Program-made: the position numbers and the translations under genes
Notes under the pieces: generated by a model
Seen by the model: the letters and a program-made list of their open reading frames with translations, nothing else
Database searches by the model: none
What the model was told of the DNA's origin: nothing
Shown here: positions 36,268 to 44,175 of the stretch, piece after piece
Layout: every line of letters starts with the position of its first letter
Position numbering within the stretch: position 1 is the stretch's first letter
Source of the DNA: Actinomycetospora termitidis
GTDB taxonomy: Bacteria; Actinomycetota; Actinomycetes; Mycobacteriales; Pseudonocardiaceae
Reading direction: 5' to 3'
NCBI RefSeq assembly: GCF_030286555.1
Contig: NZ_JASVWF010000003.1
Location: 1 to 64,000, forward strand
DNA length: 64,000 bases

Positions 36268-37115
36268 TACCGGCAGCCGGCACGCATCTCTCGGTTCTCG
36301 AGATCGCGGACATGGTCGGCACCCGGCCGGAGGTCGAGGAGCTCGAGCACGCGATGACGTTGGTCCGCGAGAGCGGGCCCTCGGTGGCGGAGCTGTTGAA
36401 CTCGGCGCTCAGTCAGCCGCTCCTCGCCCAGGTGACGTCCCGGTCCTACCTGCATCCCAACGGCTTCGCCAAGATCGTCCTGCACGACGCGGGCCCGACC
36501 GGGACCTCCGTGCGGTTGCACGTCTGGCCTGCCGTCGAGAACCCTTCACCGGAGGACCTGGCGAACCGGCGCGACTCCGCCCCGCACGGCCACCGCTGGA
36601 ATTTCGCCTCCACCCTGATCGCGGGCAGTGGCCTGCTCGTCGAGGAGTTCGAGGTGCACCACGTCGACGACGACACCGTGGTCGACCCGGGCGAGACAGT
36701 GTGGGACGAGATGATGTTCCGGCCGTCCGTGACCGCCTCCCTCGTGCCGCACGGCAAGGCCCGCCTCACGTGCCGCGAGTACTGGGTGCGCGACCCCATC
36801 CGTGACATCTACTGGTGCGATGTGACCGACGTCCACACCATCGGCCCCATCGACGCCGACATGACGGCCACGCTCGTCCTCCAGGGCCCCGAGGTCCGAC
36901 CGACCGCGGCGGTCTACCGGCGACCGGACAGCCCTGCGGATCCCGGCCGGCGGACTCTGGCGGAGCACGAGATCGCGGAACTGATCCAGACCGTGCTCGC
37001 CGCGATCGGCGGCCCGCGGTCACCGGAGCGGACCGAGCCCGCGGTCGGCGGGCGCATGGTCGCCGTCGGTCCGTCGACGACGGAGCTGGAGATTCTCGGA
37101 CGACCTACTCTCTGA
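36264..37115 (+). CDS. Three-histidine cupin-like protein, paralogue 1
   Basis: A 283-residue protein not assigned to a named family. A helical N-terminus (to about 60) is followed by a beta-rich domain: SYLHPNGFAKIVLHDAG, TSVRLHVWPAVENP, then APHGHRWNFASTLIAGSGL with H108-x-H110, and YWCDVTDVHTIGPID with H191. Two close His plus one His on a later strand is the cupin metal pattern of thiol-dioxygenase-like proteins (3-His); the acidic ligand of ordinary cupins is absent. A tail of about 60 residues follows. GTG at 36264 overlaps the HTH-toroid stop, indicating co-expression. Confidence 0.6.
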   Translation: MIPAAGTHLSVLEIADMVGTRPEVEELEHAMTLVRESGPSVAELLNSALSQPLLAQVTSRSYLHPNGFAKIVLHDAGPTGTSVRLHVWPAVENPSPEDLANRRDSAPHGHRWNFASTLIAGSGLLVEEFEVHHVDDDTVVDPGETVWDEMMFRPSVTASLVPHGKARLTCREYWVRDPIRDIYWCDVTDVHTIGPIDADMTATLVLQGPEVRPTAAVYRRPDSPADPGRRTLAEHEIAELIQTVLAAIGGPRSPERTEPAVGGRMVAVGPSTTELEILGRPTL

Positions 37116-37150
37116 CGAGCGGGAGCGGTCCGAACGGGGGTGGTGCGGAC

Positions 37151-37858
37151 GTGGACGGGAGCAGCGCAGCACGACGTCTGGTCGATCTCGATTCGACCCT
37201 TCCGGCGCTCGCGGCGCCCGACCCGACGGTCGACCAGCTCGCCGACATCGTTCAGGCGTTGCAGCAGACCGACGCCCTCGCCCGGACGTTGCGCGAGGTC
37301 GGTGGCGACATCACGGCCTCCGCTGATCTCGGGGCGCACTCGAGCTGGCACCCCCTCGGATTCGCCAAGTTGCAGCTCGGGGCGCTGCCCGGCACGGAGG
37401 TGCGGCTTCGGCTGCACGTGTGGGCGGACTCCGGGCACGCCGTCCGGACCCAGGACGATCCGCACTCGCATCGGTGGCGCTTCGCGTCGACCGTGGTCTG
37501 GGGTGCGCCGCTCCGCGTGGTGCATTTCGAGGAGTCCGAGGCGGGCCAGGAGTTCCATCGGTTCGAGTACGCGCCCCCGTGCGGAGCACTCCATCCTGCG
37601 GGTCGACGCTCGTTGAGCGCGGTGGACCGGTCCGAGCGACGCCGGGGCGAGCTCTACCGGTGCGAGCGCGGGACGGTCCACACGATTCAGCCGGTCGATC
37701 CCGGTCTCCTCACGACGACGCTCATCGCGCGGGGCCCGGACCGAGGCGAGTCGACGCCGGTCTACCGACGGGACGACGATGCGGTGATCTCCGAGCGACC
37801 TCATCTCTCGGGAGCCGAGGTCCAGAGGCTCCTCGAGCGCGTCCTGCCGCCCGACTGA
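37151..37858 (+). CDS. Three-histidine cupin-like protein, paralogue 2
   Basis: A 235-residue paralogue of the preceding protein, colinear with it: SSWHPLGFAKLQLGALPGTE, VRLRLHVWADSGHAV, DPHSHRWRFASTVVWGAPL (H105, H107) and YRCERGTVHTIQPVD (H177), ending TPVYRRDDD where paralogue 1 has AAVYRRPDS. The N-terminal helices (TVDQLADIVQALQQTDALAR) also match. It lacks the C-terminal tail of paralogue 1. GTG at 37151 follows GGGGGTGG, 35 bases after paralogue 1. Both probably bind iron or a similar metal; substrate unknown. Confidence 0.6.
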   Translation: MDGSSAARRLVDLDSTLPALAAPDPTVDQLADIVQALQQTDALARTLREVGGDITASADLGAHSSWHPLGFAKLQLGALPGTEVRLRLHVWADSGHAVRTQDDPHSHRWRFASTVVWGAPLRVVHFEESEAGQEFHRFEYAPPCGALHPAGRRSLSAVDRSERRRGELYRCERGTVHTIQPVDPGLLTTTLIARGPDRGESTPVYRRDDDAVISERPHLSGAEVQRLLERVLPPD

Positions 37859-37860
37859 TG

Positions 37861-38370
37861 TCAGTCCGGGCGGCGGTGACGGCCACCGGCGTCGCGGACC
37901 GGGTGGGGGGCACGGGCCGGACCCGGCGTCGGCGCCGACGGCAGCGCCAGTGGAGCGCGGGAGGCGGCGATCGCCTTCTGCGTCGGGGGCGCCATCCCGG
38001 AGCGCAGGAGTCGGACCAGGGCCTCGTACCACTGGACCAGCACGGCCCACGGAGTCGGCTGCGGTGGGCGCGACTCACGGCGGCGGCGCGTGACGGCTTC
38101 ACGGCAGGGTCGGCAGACGTGCGCCGCGACCGCGCCCAGCGGGGCCATGTCCACCGCGACCCCGCACAGGGCCATCGGTGGCTGGCCGGTGCGGTTCGCC
38201 TGCTCGAGCTCGGTGGCCATCACGGCGTGTTCGGAGCGGTCGGCCCGCGAGGTCATCGACAGCGGACGGTCACCGGGTACCGGAGGCGGCCAGGATCCCC
38301 AAGCGCCGGCGGGACGCTCCCCGACCGTCGATCGCGCGTCGGTTGCCGTTCGGCGCGCGTCGGTGGTCAT
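37861..38370 (-). CDS. Hypothetical protein with a CG...H-x-C-x2-C zinc-finger-like segment
   Basis: A 169-residue protein, convergent with the second cupin gene (two bases apart). The middle reads MALCGVAVDMAPLGAVAAHV CRPCREAVTRR, a C-x(18-20)-H-x-C-x2-C arrangement like small actinobacterial zinc-finger proteins. Flanks are low complexity and Arg/Pro/Ala-rich, with no signal peptide. ATG at 38370 is preferred over an upstream start at 38505 inside a hairpin. Function unknown. Confidence 0.5.
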   Translation of the reverse strand: MTTDARRTATDARSTVGERPAGAWGSWPPPVPGDRPLSMTSRADRSEHAVMATELEQANRTGQPPMALCGVAVDMAPLGAVAAHVCRPCREAVTRRRRESRPPQPTPWAVLVQWYEALVRLLRSGMAPPTQKAIAASRAPLALPSAPTPGPARAPHPVRDAGGRHRRPD

Positions 38371-38493
38371 GGGCCCATTCTGCGGCCACGAGGGGCGACC
38401 CGGCGGATGGTCCGTGCCGCCCGTGCGGGTGAACTTGCTCGCCCGGCCACCACGGCGCTCCGTCACGTGATCGGCCGGTGGCCTGATCATGCG

Positions 38494-38549
38494 CGAGAAG
38501 TACATGAGGCACCTTCCGAGGTCCTCCTGCGTGCCTCATGTACTTCTCG
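38494..38549. terminator. 18-bp hairpin between the zinc-finger gene and the siderophore-binding gene
   Basis: CGAGAAGTACATGAGGCA (38494-38511) and TGCCTCATGTACTTCTCG (38532-38549) pair perfectly over a 20-base loop. It lies about 85 bases past the stop of the siderophore-binding lipoprotein gene (minus strand). It is either that gene's terminator or a repeat element; the AT content of the arms is high for this genome. Confidence 0.55.
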
Positions 38550-38585
38550 GCGGAGCGGTCGCCGACGATGTGGCCTTCCTGGCGT

Positions 38586-38618
38586 CCAGTGCAAGCAGTG
38601 ACGCATTGCTTGCAGTGG
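38586..38618. terminator. Second hairpin close to the siderophore-binding gene stop
   Basis: CCAGTGCAAGCA (38586-38597) pairs with TGCTTGCAGTGG (38607-38618) with one mismatch, and a nine-base loop. It begins 17 bases beyond the stop at 38635 on the minus strand, closer than the 18-bp hairpin, and could be the true terminator. Confidence 0.55.
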
Positions 38619-38634
38619 GGCCCGGGGACGCGAC

Positions 38635-39594
38635 CTACCGGACCGCCTGCGCCAGCGGGCGCACCATCGCGTCGATCGCCACCGGCAGCGACAGCGGGCT
38701 GGAGAATCCGACCGCGCCGGCGAACAGCGAGGTCTCGGTGCCGAGGAAGGCGACGCGGTTCTGCGCCACCACGGGCAGCGAGTTGAACGTCGGGATCGCG
38801 CGGGTCGTGGCCTCGTCCGCACCGAAGACGGCGAGCGCGTCCTTGTTCAGCTCGCCGAGCTGCTCGGTGGACAGCGACTGCGTCACCGGCGGGACGGCGA
38901 AGCCGAGGCCGGCGAACACCTGGGTGCGGAGGTCGTCGGCGCCCAGGGAGTTGGTCTCCCCCGCCGCCGTCAGGTCGACCGCGATCGTCTTCCCGGCGAA
39001 CTGCGGGTTGGCGGCCTTCGCGTCCGCGAACTTCTGCTCGACGCCCGCGATCGCCTGCTCGGCCCGCCCCGACTCCCCGAGTGCCTGCCCGGTAATGCGC
39101 GTCTGCTCCTGCCACGGCACGGCCACGTTGTCCTGCGGATCCGCGACGGTCGGCGCGATGCGCGAGAGCGCGTCGTAGTCCGGACGCTCCATGTAGGAGT
39201 AGACGCCCAGGATCAGGTCAGGGCGCAGCGAGGCGATCTTCTCGACGTCGAGCTGGTTGCTCCCGACGAGCTCCGGCCGCGCCCCGTTCAGGGCCTGCTG
39301 GGCCCACGGCCGGTTCGCGGCGTCGAACGAGCCCAGGTTCTCGCGCTGCCCGACCGGGACGACGCCGAGCGCGAGCGCGAAGTCGACGTCGTTGTAGCCC
39401 ACCGTCACGACGCGCAGCGGCTTGGTCGGGATCGTCGTCTCGCCGAACTTGTGCTTGATGGTCACCGGGAAGCCGGGCGACGGGGCGGCCGACGGGGCCG
39501 GCTGCGAGGACTCCCCGCCGCAGGCCGAGAGCAGGAGGGCGGCGACGAGGCCGAGGACGAGCGCTGCGACGGATCGCAGACGGCGGACAGGCAT
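38635..39594 (-). CDS. Iron-siderophore ABC transporter substrate-binding lipoprotein
   Basis: A 319-residue lipoprotein. Signal peptide with lipobox VAALLLSACGG (cleavage before Cys at about residue 25), then the periplasmic-binding fold of the FecB/FepB group: TIKHKFGETTIPTKPLRVVT, VGYNDVDFALALGVVPVGQR, LRPDLILGVYSYMERPDYDA LSRIAPTV. It captures ferric siderophore outside the membrane. An IdeR-type iron box lies 36 bases upstream of its ATG, so it is likely repressed by iron. The ATPase and permease genes follow upstream on the same strand. Confidence 0.9.
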   Translation of the reverse strand: MPVRRLRSVAALVLGLVAALLLSACGGESSQPAPSAAPSPGFPVTIKHKFGETTIPTKPLRVVTVGYNDVDFALALGVVPVGQRENLGSFDAANRPWAQQALNGARPELVGSNQLDVEKIASLRPDLILGVYSYMERPDYDALSRIAPTVADPQDNVAVPWQEQTRITGQALGESGRAEQAIAGVEQKFADAKAANPQFAGKTIAVDLTAAGETNSLGADDLRTQVFAGLGFAVPPVTQSLSTEQLGELNKDALAVFGADEATTRAIPTFNSLPVVAQNRVAFLGTETSLFAGAVGFSSPLSLPVAIDAMVRPLAQAVR

Positions 39595-39629
39595 CAGGAC
39601 GGCTCCGAACGGACGACGATGGCAATTCG

Positions 39630-39649
39630 GTAGGTGAGGCTCACCTAAG
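39630..39649. promoter_or_regulatory. IdeR/DtxR-type iron box
   Basis: TAGGTGAGGCTCACCTAAG at 39631-39649 is a near-perfect match to the 19-base palindrome TTAGGTTAGCCTAACCTAA bound by IdeR/DmdR/DtxR. It lies directly upstream of the siderophore-binding lipoprotein gene, where an iron-loaded repressor would block transcription. Confidence 0.85.
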
Positions 39650-39661
39650 AACTACCGAAGG

Positions 39662-40516
39662 TCAACTGTCCGTAACGTCACGATCGTGGCGATGCCGCCG
39701 ACCGATCGGCAGGACCAGCGGCGAACCGCTCACCGGGTCCTCGACGACCTTCGCCTCGAGCCCGAACACCTCCCGCATCGTCGACTCGGTCAGCACCTCC
39801 GCCGGGGTCCCGGAAACCACGATCCGGCCGTCGCGCATCGCCACGAGCCGGTCGGCGTAACGGGCGGCGAGGTTGAGGTCGTGCAGCACCATCACCACCG
39901 TCCGCCCGCGCTCGCGGTGCAGGCGCTCGACGAGGTCGAGCACGTCGACCTGGTGGGCGAGGTCGAGGAACGTCGTCGGCTCGTCGAGCAGCAGGACGTC
40001 CGTGCCCTGGGCGAGCGCCATCGAGATCCAGACGCGCTGGCGCTGGCCGCCGGAGAGCGTCTCCAGCGGCCGGTCGGCGAACTCGCCGGTGCCGGTCCAG
40101 GCCAGTGCCTCGGCGACGACGGCCTCGTCGTCCGGACTCCACTGCCGGAACCACCGCTGGTGGGGGTGACGGCCGCGCGCGACGAGGTCCGCGACGACGA
40201 GTCCCTCCGGCGCGACCGGGTCCTGCGGCAGCACGCCGAGCACCGTCGCGACCTGCCGGGACGGCATGCGGTCGATCCGCTCACCGTCGAGCAGCACGTG
40301 CCCGTGCCGCGGGGCGAGCAGGCGGGCCATGGCGCGGAGCAGCGTCGACTTCCCGCACCCGTTCGGGCCGATCACGGCGGTCACGGTGTTCTCGACGACG
40401 TCGAGGTCGAGACCGCCGCCGTCCCCTCCCCCGACCACGAGCTCGTCGTCGTACCCGATCTTGAGGCCCTCGGCCCGCAGCCGCGTGCGCGCGGCATCGG
40501 TCACGTCGGAACTCAC
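39662..40516 (-). CDS. Iron-siderophore ABC transporter ATP-binding protein
   Basis: A 284-residue FecE/FepC-type ATPase: Walker A AVIGPNGCGKSTLLRAMARL, Q-loop LGVLPQDPVAPEGLVVADLV, signature ETLSGGQRQRVWISMALAQG, Walker B DVLLLDEPTTFLDLAHQVDV and switch His VVMVLHDLNLAARYADRLVA. It powers siderophore import through the two adjacent permeases. GTG at 40516 overlaps the permease stop (GTGA). Confidence 0.93.
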   Translation of the reverse strand: MSSDVTDAARTRLRAEGLKIGYDDELVVGGGDGGGLDLDVVENTVTAVIGPNGCGKSTLLRAMARLLAPRHGHVLLDGERIDRMPSRQVATVLGVLPQDPVAPEGLVVADLVARGRHPHQRWFRQWSPDDEAVVAEALAWTGTGEFADRPLETLSGGQRQRVWISMALAQGTDVLLLDEPTTFLDLAHQVDVLDLVERLHRERGRTVVMVLHDLNLAARYADRLVAMRDGRIVVSGTPAEVLTESTMREVFGLEAKVVEDPVSGSPLVLPIGRRHRHDRDVTDS

Positions 40517-41586
40517 ACGGTCCTCCTCCGGGTCCGGCGCACGAGCAGGTAGAGCAGGTAGGGGGCGCCGACGACGACCGTCACGACCCCCACGGGCACG
40601 GCCTCCCCGAGCACGGTGCGTGCGACCAGGTCGGCGGTGACGACGAGCAGCCCACCGCCCAGGGCGGAGGCGACCACGGGCGGGCGCGAGCCCCCGGAGA
40701 GACGCAGCATGATCTGCGGGACGACGAGCGCGACGAAGCGGATCGGGCCGGCGCACGCGGTCGCGACGGCGGCCAGCACGACGGCGAGACCGACGATCCC
40801 GGCCCGGGCACGGTCCACCCGCACCCCGAGCCCTCGCGCGGCCTCGTCGCCGAGCTCGAGCGCAGCCAGACGGAAGGCGAGCACGATCGCCAGCGGCAGC
40901 CCGATCGCGACGACGATGCCGGCCGGGACCACGTTCTCCCACGAACGGCTCGCGAGCGACCCGCGCAGCCACGTGAGGACCTGGCCCGCCTGCAGCACGT
41001 TCGCCGAGACGAGCAGCCACGTCGTCAGCGACACCGACGCCGAGCTCACGCCGATCCCGACCAGCAGCAGCCGGAACCCGTCGAGCCCGCGACGGTAGGC
41101 CAGGGCGTACACCAGCGCGGCGGCGAGCAGCCCGCCCGCGAGTGCGGCGAGAGGCGTACCGATCGGGGACACCGCCAGCCCGGCGGCCCCGGCCCCGCCG
41201 GTCAGCACCACCGACGCCACCGCGGCCACGCTCGCGCCGTCGGTGACGCCGAGGATGTCCGGGCTCGCCAGCGGGTTCCGGACGACGGCCTGGGTCAGCG
41301 CCCCGGCGAGCCCCAGCGCGGCCCCGACGAAGATGCCGGTCAGCGTCCGCGGCAGGCGCAGCTCGGTGACGATGTAGGCGTCGGCCGAGTCGCCGCCACC
41401 CAGCAGGATGCGCACGACCTCGGTGACCGGGATCGGGAAGTCCCCCCGCCCGAGGTTCACCGCCGACACCACGAGCAGCGCCACGAGCGCGACCACGGCC
41501 ACGGTGACCGCACGCGGACGCCACACGCCGGTGACGGGCCCGGCGCGGAAGCCGCGCCGGGCCCTCGTCGTCAGGAACGGGGTCAC
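40513..41586 (-). CDS. Iron-siderophore ABC transporter permease (FecD-like)
   Basis: A 357-residue FecCD permease with about nine to ten membrane segments: RLPRTLTGIFVGAALGLAGA LTQAVVRNPLASPDILGVTD, LLLVGIGVSSASVSLTTWLL and CAGPIRFVALVVPQIMLRLS. The GA..G..Q...RNPLA.P..LG signature marks the family. GTG at 41586 overlaps the upstream permease stop. Partner of the FecC-like permease to make a heterodimeric channel. Confidence 0.92.
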   Translation of the reverse strand: MTPFLTTRARRGFRAGPVTGVWRPRAVTVAVVALVALLVVSAVNLGRGDFPIPVTEVVRILLGGGDSADAYIVTELRLPRTLTGIFVGAALGLAGALTQAVVRNPLASPDILGVTDGASVAAVASVVLTGGAGAAGLAVSPIGTPLAALAGGLLAAALVYALAYRRGLDGFRLLLVGIGVSSASVSLTTWLLVSANVLQAGQVLTWLRGSLASRSWENVVPAGIVVAIGLPLAIVLAFRLAALELGDEAARGLGVRVDRARAGIVGLAVVLAAVATACAGPIRFVALVVPQIMLRLSGGSRPPVVASALGGGLLVVTADLVARTVLGEAVPVGVVTVVVGAPYLLYLLVRRTRRRTV

Positions 41587-42629
41587 AGCCGCGCCAACTT
41601 CCGCCGCCGGACGAGCGCGATGAAGAACGGGGCGCCGACGACGGCCAGCACGATGCCGACCTGCAGCTCCCCCGGGCGGACGACGAGACGGCCCACCACG
41701 TCGGCGACGAGCACGAGCGTCGCCCCGCCGAGGCCGGCGACGGGCAGCAGCCACCGGTGGTCGGGCCCGGTGAAGAACCGCGCGATGTGCGGCGCAACCA
41801 GGCCGACGAAGGAGATCGGCCCGGCGACCGCGACCGCAGACCCGGCGAGCAGGGTGATCGCGGCGATGCCGACGGCGCGGGCCCGGCCCACGTGGCGCCC
41901 GAGCCCGCGGGCGGTGTCCTCGCCGAGTGCGAGCACGTTGAGCGCCGGGGCGTTGGCGGCGGCGAGGACGAGCCCGGCGAGGACGAAGGGGGCGACCCGC
42001 AGCGCGGCGGACGAGCCACGGTCGTCGAGGGCGCCGGCCGACCAGAAGCGGTAGGCGTCGAGCGAGGAGGTGTCGCGCAGCACCAGCGCGGAGGTCGTGG
42101 CGATGAGCAGCTCGCTCACCGCGACACCGGCCAGTGCCAGCGTGACCGGGGTCGGGCCGCCCGAGCGGCTGCCGCCGAGGGAGGCGAGCGCGAACACCAG
42201 GCAGCTCGCGAGGGCCGCGCCGGCGAAGGCGAACCACACCGTGCCGTACAGGCTGGTGACGCCGACGAACTGGATCGCGATCACGAGCAGGAACCCCGCG
42301 CCGGCACTGACGCCGAGCAGGCCCGGGTCGGCCAGCGGGTTGCGAGTGTGGCCCTGCATCAGCGCCCCGGCGATCCCGAGCGCGATCCCGACCAGGGCGC
42401 CGAGCAGCGTGCGCGGGATCCGGAGGTCGCGCACGATCGCGACCGACTGGTCGGTGCCGCTCCCGGTCAGGCCCGCCCACACCTGCGCCGGGGTGAGCAG
42501 GGCCGCGCCGACCGCCACCGAGAGCACCGCAGCGACCAGGAGCGCGATCACCGCGATCCCGACGACGAGCAGCGGCCGGCGGGTGCGCGGGAGGTGCTGC
42601 TCGGTCGGTCGTGGGACCAACGTCGTCAC
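41583..42629 (-). CDS. Iron-siderophore ABC transporter permease (FecC-like)
   Basis: A 348-residue FecCD permease: RIPRTLLGALVGIALGIAGA LMQGHTRNPLADPGLLGVSA, VTLALAGVAVSELLIATTSA and AVAGPISFVGLVAPHIARFF. First gene of the permease-permease-ATPase operon. GTG at 42629 follows GGGGAGG. A longer frame extends to 42785 but crosses the iron box and lacks a ribosome site. The iron box at 42682-42700 lies 53 bases upstream. Confidence 0.92.
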   Translation of the reverse strand: MTTLVPRPTEQHLPRTRRPLLVVGIAVIALLVAAVLSVAVGAALLTPAQVWAGLTGSGTDQSVAIVRDLRIPRTLLGALVGIALGIAGALMQGHTRNPLADPGLLGVSAGAGFLLVIAIQFVGVTSLYGTVWFAFAGAALASCLVFALASLGGSRSGGPTPVTLALAGVAVSELLIATTSALVLRDTSSLDAYRFWSAGALDDRGSSAALRVAPFVLAGLVLAAANAPALNVLALGEDTARGLGRHVGRARAVGIAAITLLAGSAVAVAGPISFVGLVAPHIARFFTGPDHRWLLPVAGLGGATLVLVADVVGRLVVRPGELQVGIVLAVVGAPFFIALVRRRKLARL

Positions 42630-42681
42630 CGGGGCCTCCCCTCGGGTCGCGGTCGGTGCGCGCGTGGGCACCGGAGGTGAC

Positions 42682-42700
42682 TGAGGTGAGCCCAACCTAA
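42682..42700. promoter_or_regulatory. Second IdeR/DtxR-type iron box
   Basis: TGAGGTGAGCCCAACCTAA matches the IdeR consensus TTAGGTTAGCCTAACCTAA at 16 of 19 positions. It is placed between the FecC-like gene (minus, start 42629) and the methyltransferase gene (plus, start 42739) and could affect both. Confidence 0.75.
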
Positions 42701-42738
42701 CCGACACCCCCGACAGCGACGGGCAGCAGGATGGCCCC

Positions 42739-43491
42739 GTGAGCGAGACCCTCCCGCTGACCGGCGAGCGCACCGTGCCCGGCATCCCGGCGGAGAACTA
42801 CTGGTTCCGCCGCCACGAGGCGGTCTACCTCGCGCTCCTCGACGACTGCCGCGACGCGGTCGTGCTGGAGGCGGGGGTCGGCGAGGGGTACGGCGCGGCG
42901 CTGCTGGCCGGGGTGGCGTCACGCGTGGTCGGACTGGAGCTCGAGGAGGCGGCGGCGGCCCACGTGCGCCGCCGCTACGGACTCGACGTCGTCCGGGCCG
43001 ATTTGCAGACGCTCCCGCTGGCGGATGACTCCGTCGACGTCGTCGTGAACCTGCAGGTGATCGAGCACCTCTGGGACCAGCCGGGGTTCCTGCGCGAGTG
43101 CGCGCGCGTGCTGCGCCCCGGCGGGCGGCTGCACTGCTCGACGCCGAACCGGCTCACCTTCTCCCCCGGCAACGCCCTCGACAACCGCCCGCTCAACCCG
43201 TTCCACACCCGCGAGCTGGCGGCACCGGACCTCGACGGGATGGTCAGGGCGGCCGGGTTCGAGGCCGTGACGATGCGCGGGCTGCACCACGGGGCGCGAC
43301 TGCTCGAGCGGGACCGGCGCCACGGCGGGTCGATCGTGGACGCGCAGGTCGCGCTGGCCCTCTCCGGTGCGTCGTGGCCGGCCGCGCTGACCGACGACGT
43401 CGTCGCGGTGACGGTCGAGGAGTTCGACCTGCGCACCGACGACGTCGACGCCTCGCTGGACCTCGTCGTCAGCGCGGTACGGCCGGCCTGA
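42739..43491 (+). CDS. Class I SAM-dependent methyltransferase (Rv3030-like)
   Basis: A 250-residue methyltransferase. Motif I VVLEAGVGEGYGAALLAGVA, motif II region GLELEEAAAAHVRRRYGLDV, ADLQTLPLADDSVDVVVNLQ and VIEHLWDQPGFLRECARVLRPGG. It is the likely counterpart of mycobacterial Rv3030, a gene of the methylglucose lipopolysaccharide cluster lying next to the GH57 and GT4 genes; here a toxin-antitoxin pair and a small membrane protein separate them. GTG at 42739. Its end overlaps the convergent VapC gene by 23 bases. Confidence 0.82.
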   Translation: MSETLPLTGERTVPGIPAENYWFRRHEAVYLALLDDCRDAVVLEAGVGEGYGAALLAGVASRVVGLELEEAAAAHVRRRYGLDVVRADLQTLPLADDSVDVVVNLQVIEHLWDQPGFLRECARVLRPGGRLHCSTPNRLTFSPGNALDNRPLNPFHTRELAAPDLDGMVRAAGFEAVTMRGLHHGARLLERDRRHGGSIVDAQVALALSGASWPAALTDDVVAVTVEEFDLRTDDVDASLDLVVSAVRPA

Positions 43492-43867
43492 CGTCGGTGT
43501 GGACGAAGTCGTCACCCTTGTACAAGAGCGGCTCGTCGGCGTCCTTCGCCAGCGCGTAGGCGAAGCAGTCGCCGAGGTTCAGCTTCGCCGGGTGCCCGGA
43601 GCCACGTCCGAACTCGCGGTGCGCCTGCCGGGCGAGGCGTGCCTGGTCGACCGTCAGCGGTTCGATCTGCACCCGCATCCCCCGGAGGTAGCGATCGAGT
43701 TGGTGGCTCAGCACCGGGTCCCGACGCCCGTCGACGACCAGGGAGCACTCGACGTAGGTGCCCGCCGACATTCGGCCGCGACCGGCCGCCAGCAGGGCAT
43801 CGTGATAGAGCCGGGCGTCGTCCTCCCCCTGGAGTACCGCGACGATCGCCGACGAGTCGACGATCAC
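43469..43867 (-). CDS. vapC: VapC-type PIN-domain toxin
   Basis: A 132-residue PIN ribonuclease: VIVDSSAIVAVLQGEDDARL (first Asp), SAGTYVECSLVVDGRRDPVL (Glu), KLNLGDCFAYALAKDADEPL (Asp) and LYKGDDFVHTDVRPAVPR. The sequence belongs to the type often called VapC28-like. GTG at 43867 overlaps the antitoxin stop (GTGA). Together with vapB it forms a type II toxin-antitoxin pair different from the one at 18810. Confidence 0.9.
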   Translation of the reverse strand: MIVDSSAIVAVLQGEDDARLYHDALLAAGRGRMSAGTYVECSLVVDGRRDPVLSHQLDRYLRGMRVQIEPLTVDQARLARQAHREFGRGSGHPAKLNLGDCFAYALAKDADEPLLYKGDDFVHTDVRPAVPR

Positions 43868-44130
43868 CGGGGGAGACCCGTCTCCTCGTCGTACAGGAAC
43901 GCCGTCGGGTCCTCGTCGGGGTCGTACGGACCCCAGCGCGCTGCCGCGTCCCGGGCGATCGCCCAGGCCGCACGACCACGCTCCTCCTCGGCACCCTCGC
44001 GCAGCCTCAGCCGGGCGAGCCGCTCCCGGACGGCCGTCGTCACGGCCTCGGTCAGGCTCTCGCCCGCCTCGTCGGCCAGCTCCCGGGCGAGGGCGTAGGT
44101 CTCGTCGTTCTTGATGTTGAGCGCCGCCAT
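43864..44130 (-). CDS. vapB: VapB-type antitoxin
   Basis: An 88-residue antitoxin: MAALNIKNDETYALARELAD and EAGESLTEAVTTAVRERLAR form the PSK/VapB-type DNA-binding part, and RWGPYDPDEDPTAFLYDEET GLPR the toxin-neutralising tail with the usual YDE-GLP ending. ATG at 44130. Two palindromic sites just upstream are probable targets for the VapBC complex. Confidence 0.9.
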   Translation of the reverse strand: MAALNIKNDETYALARELADEAGESLTEAVTTAVRERLARLRLREGAEEERGRAAWAIARDAAARWGPYDPDEDPTAFLYDEETGLPR

Positions 44131-44132
44131 CG

Positions 44133-44169
44133 TTCCTCCATGGTGGAATCCGACGGTACCATGGTGGAA
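44133..44169. promoter_or_regulatory. Duplicated palindromic operator upstream of vapB
   Basis: CCATGGTGGAA occurs twice, at 44138-44148 and 44159-44169. The first lies in the near-palindrome TTCCTCCATGGTGGAA (44133-44148), the second holds the perfect palindrome ACCATGGT. Spacing is 21 bases, two helical turns, as expected for cooperative VapBC binding. Confidence 0.6.
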
Positions 44170-44175
44170 CGACGG

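Noticed and set aside
36815-37150. Upstream extension of the second cupin frame
   Set aside because: The extension is the out-of-frame reading of the first cupin gene; paralogue alignment starts after GTG 37151.
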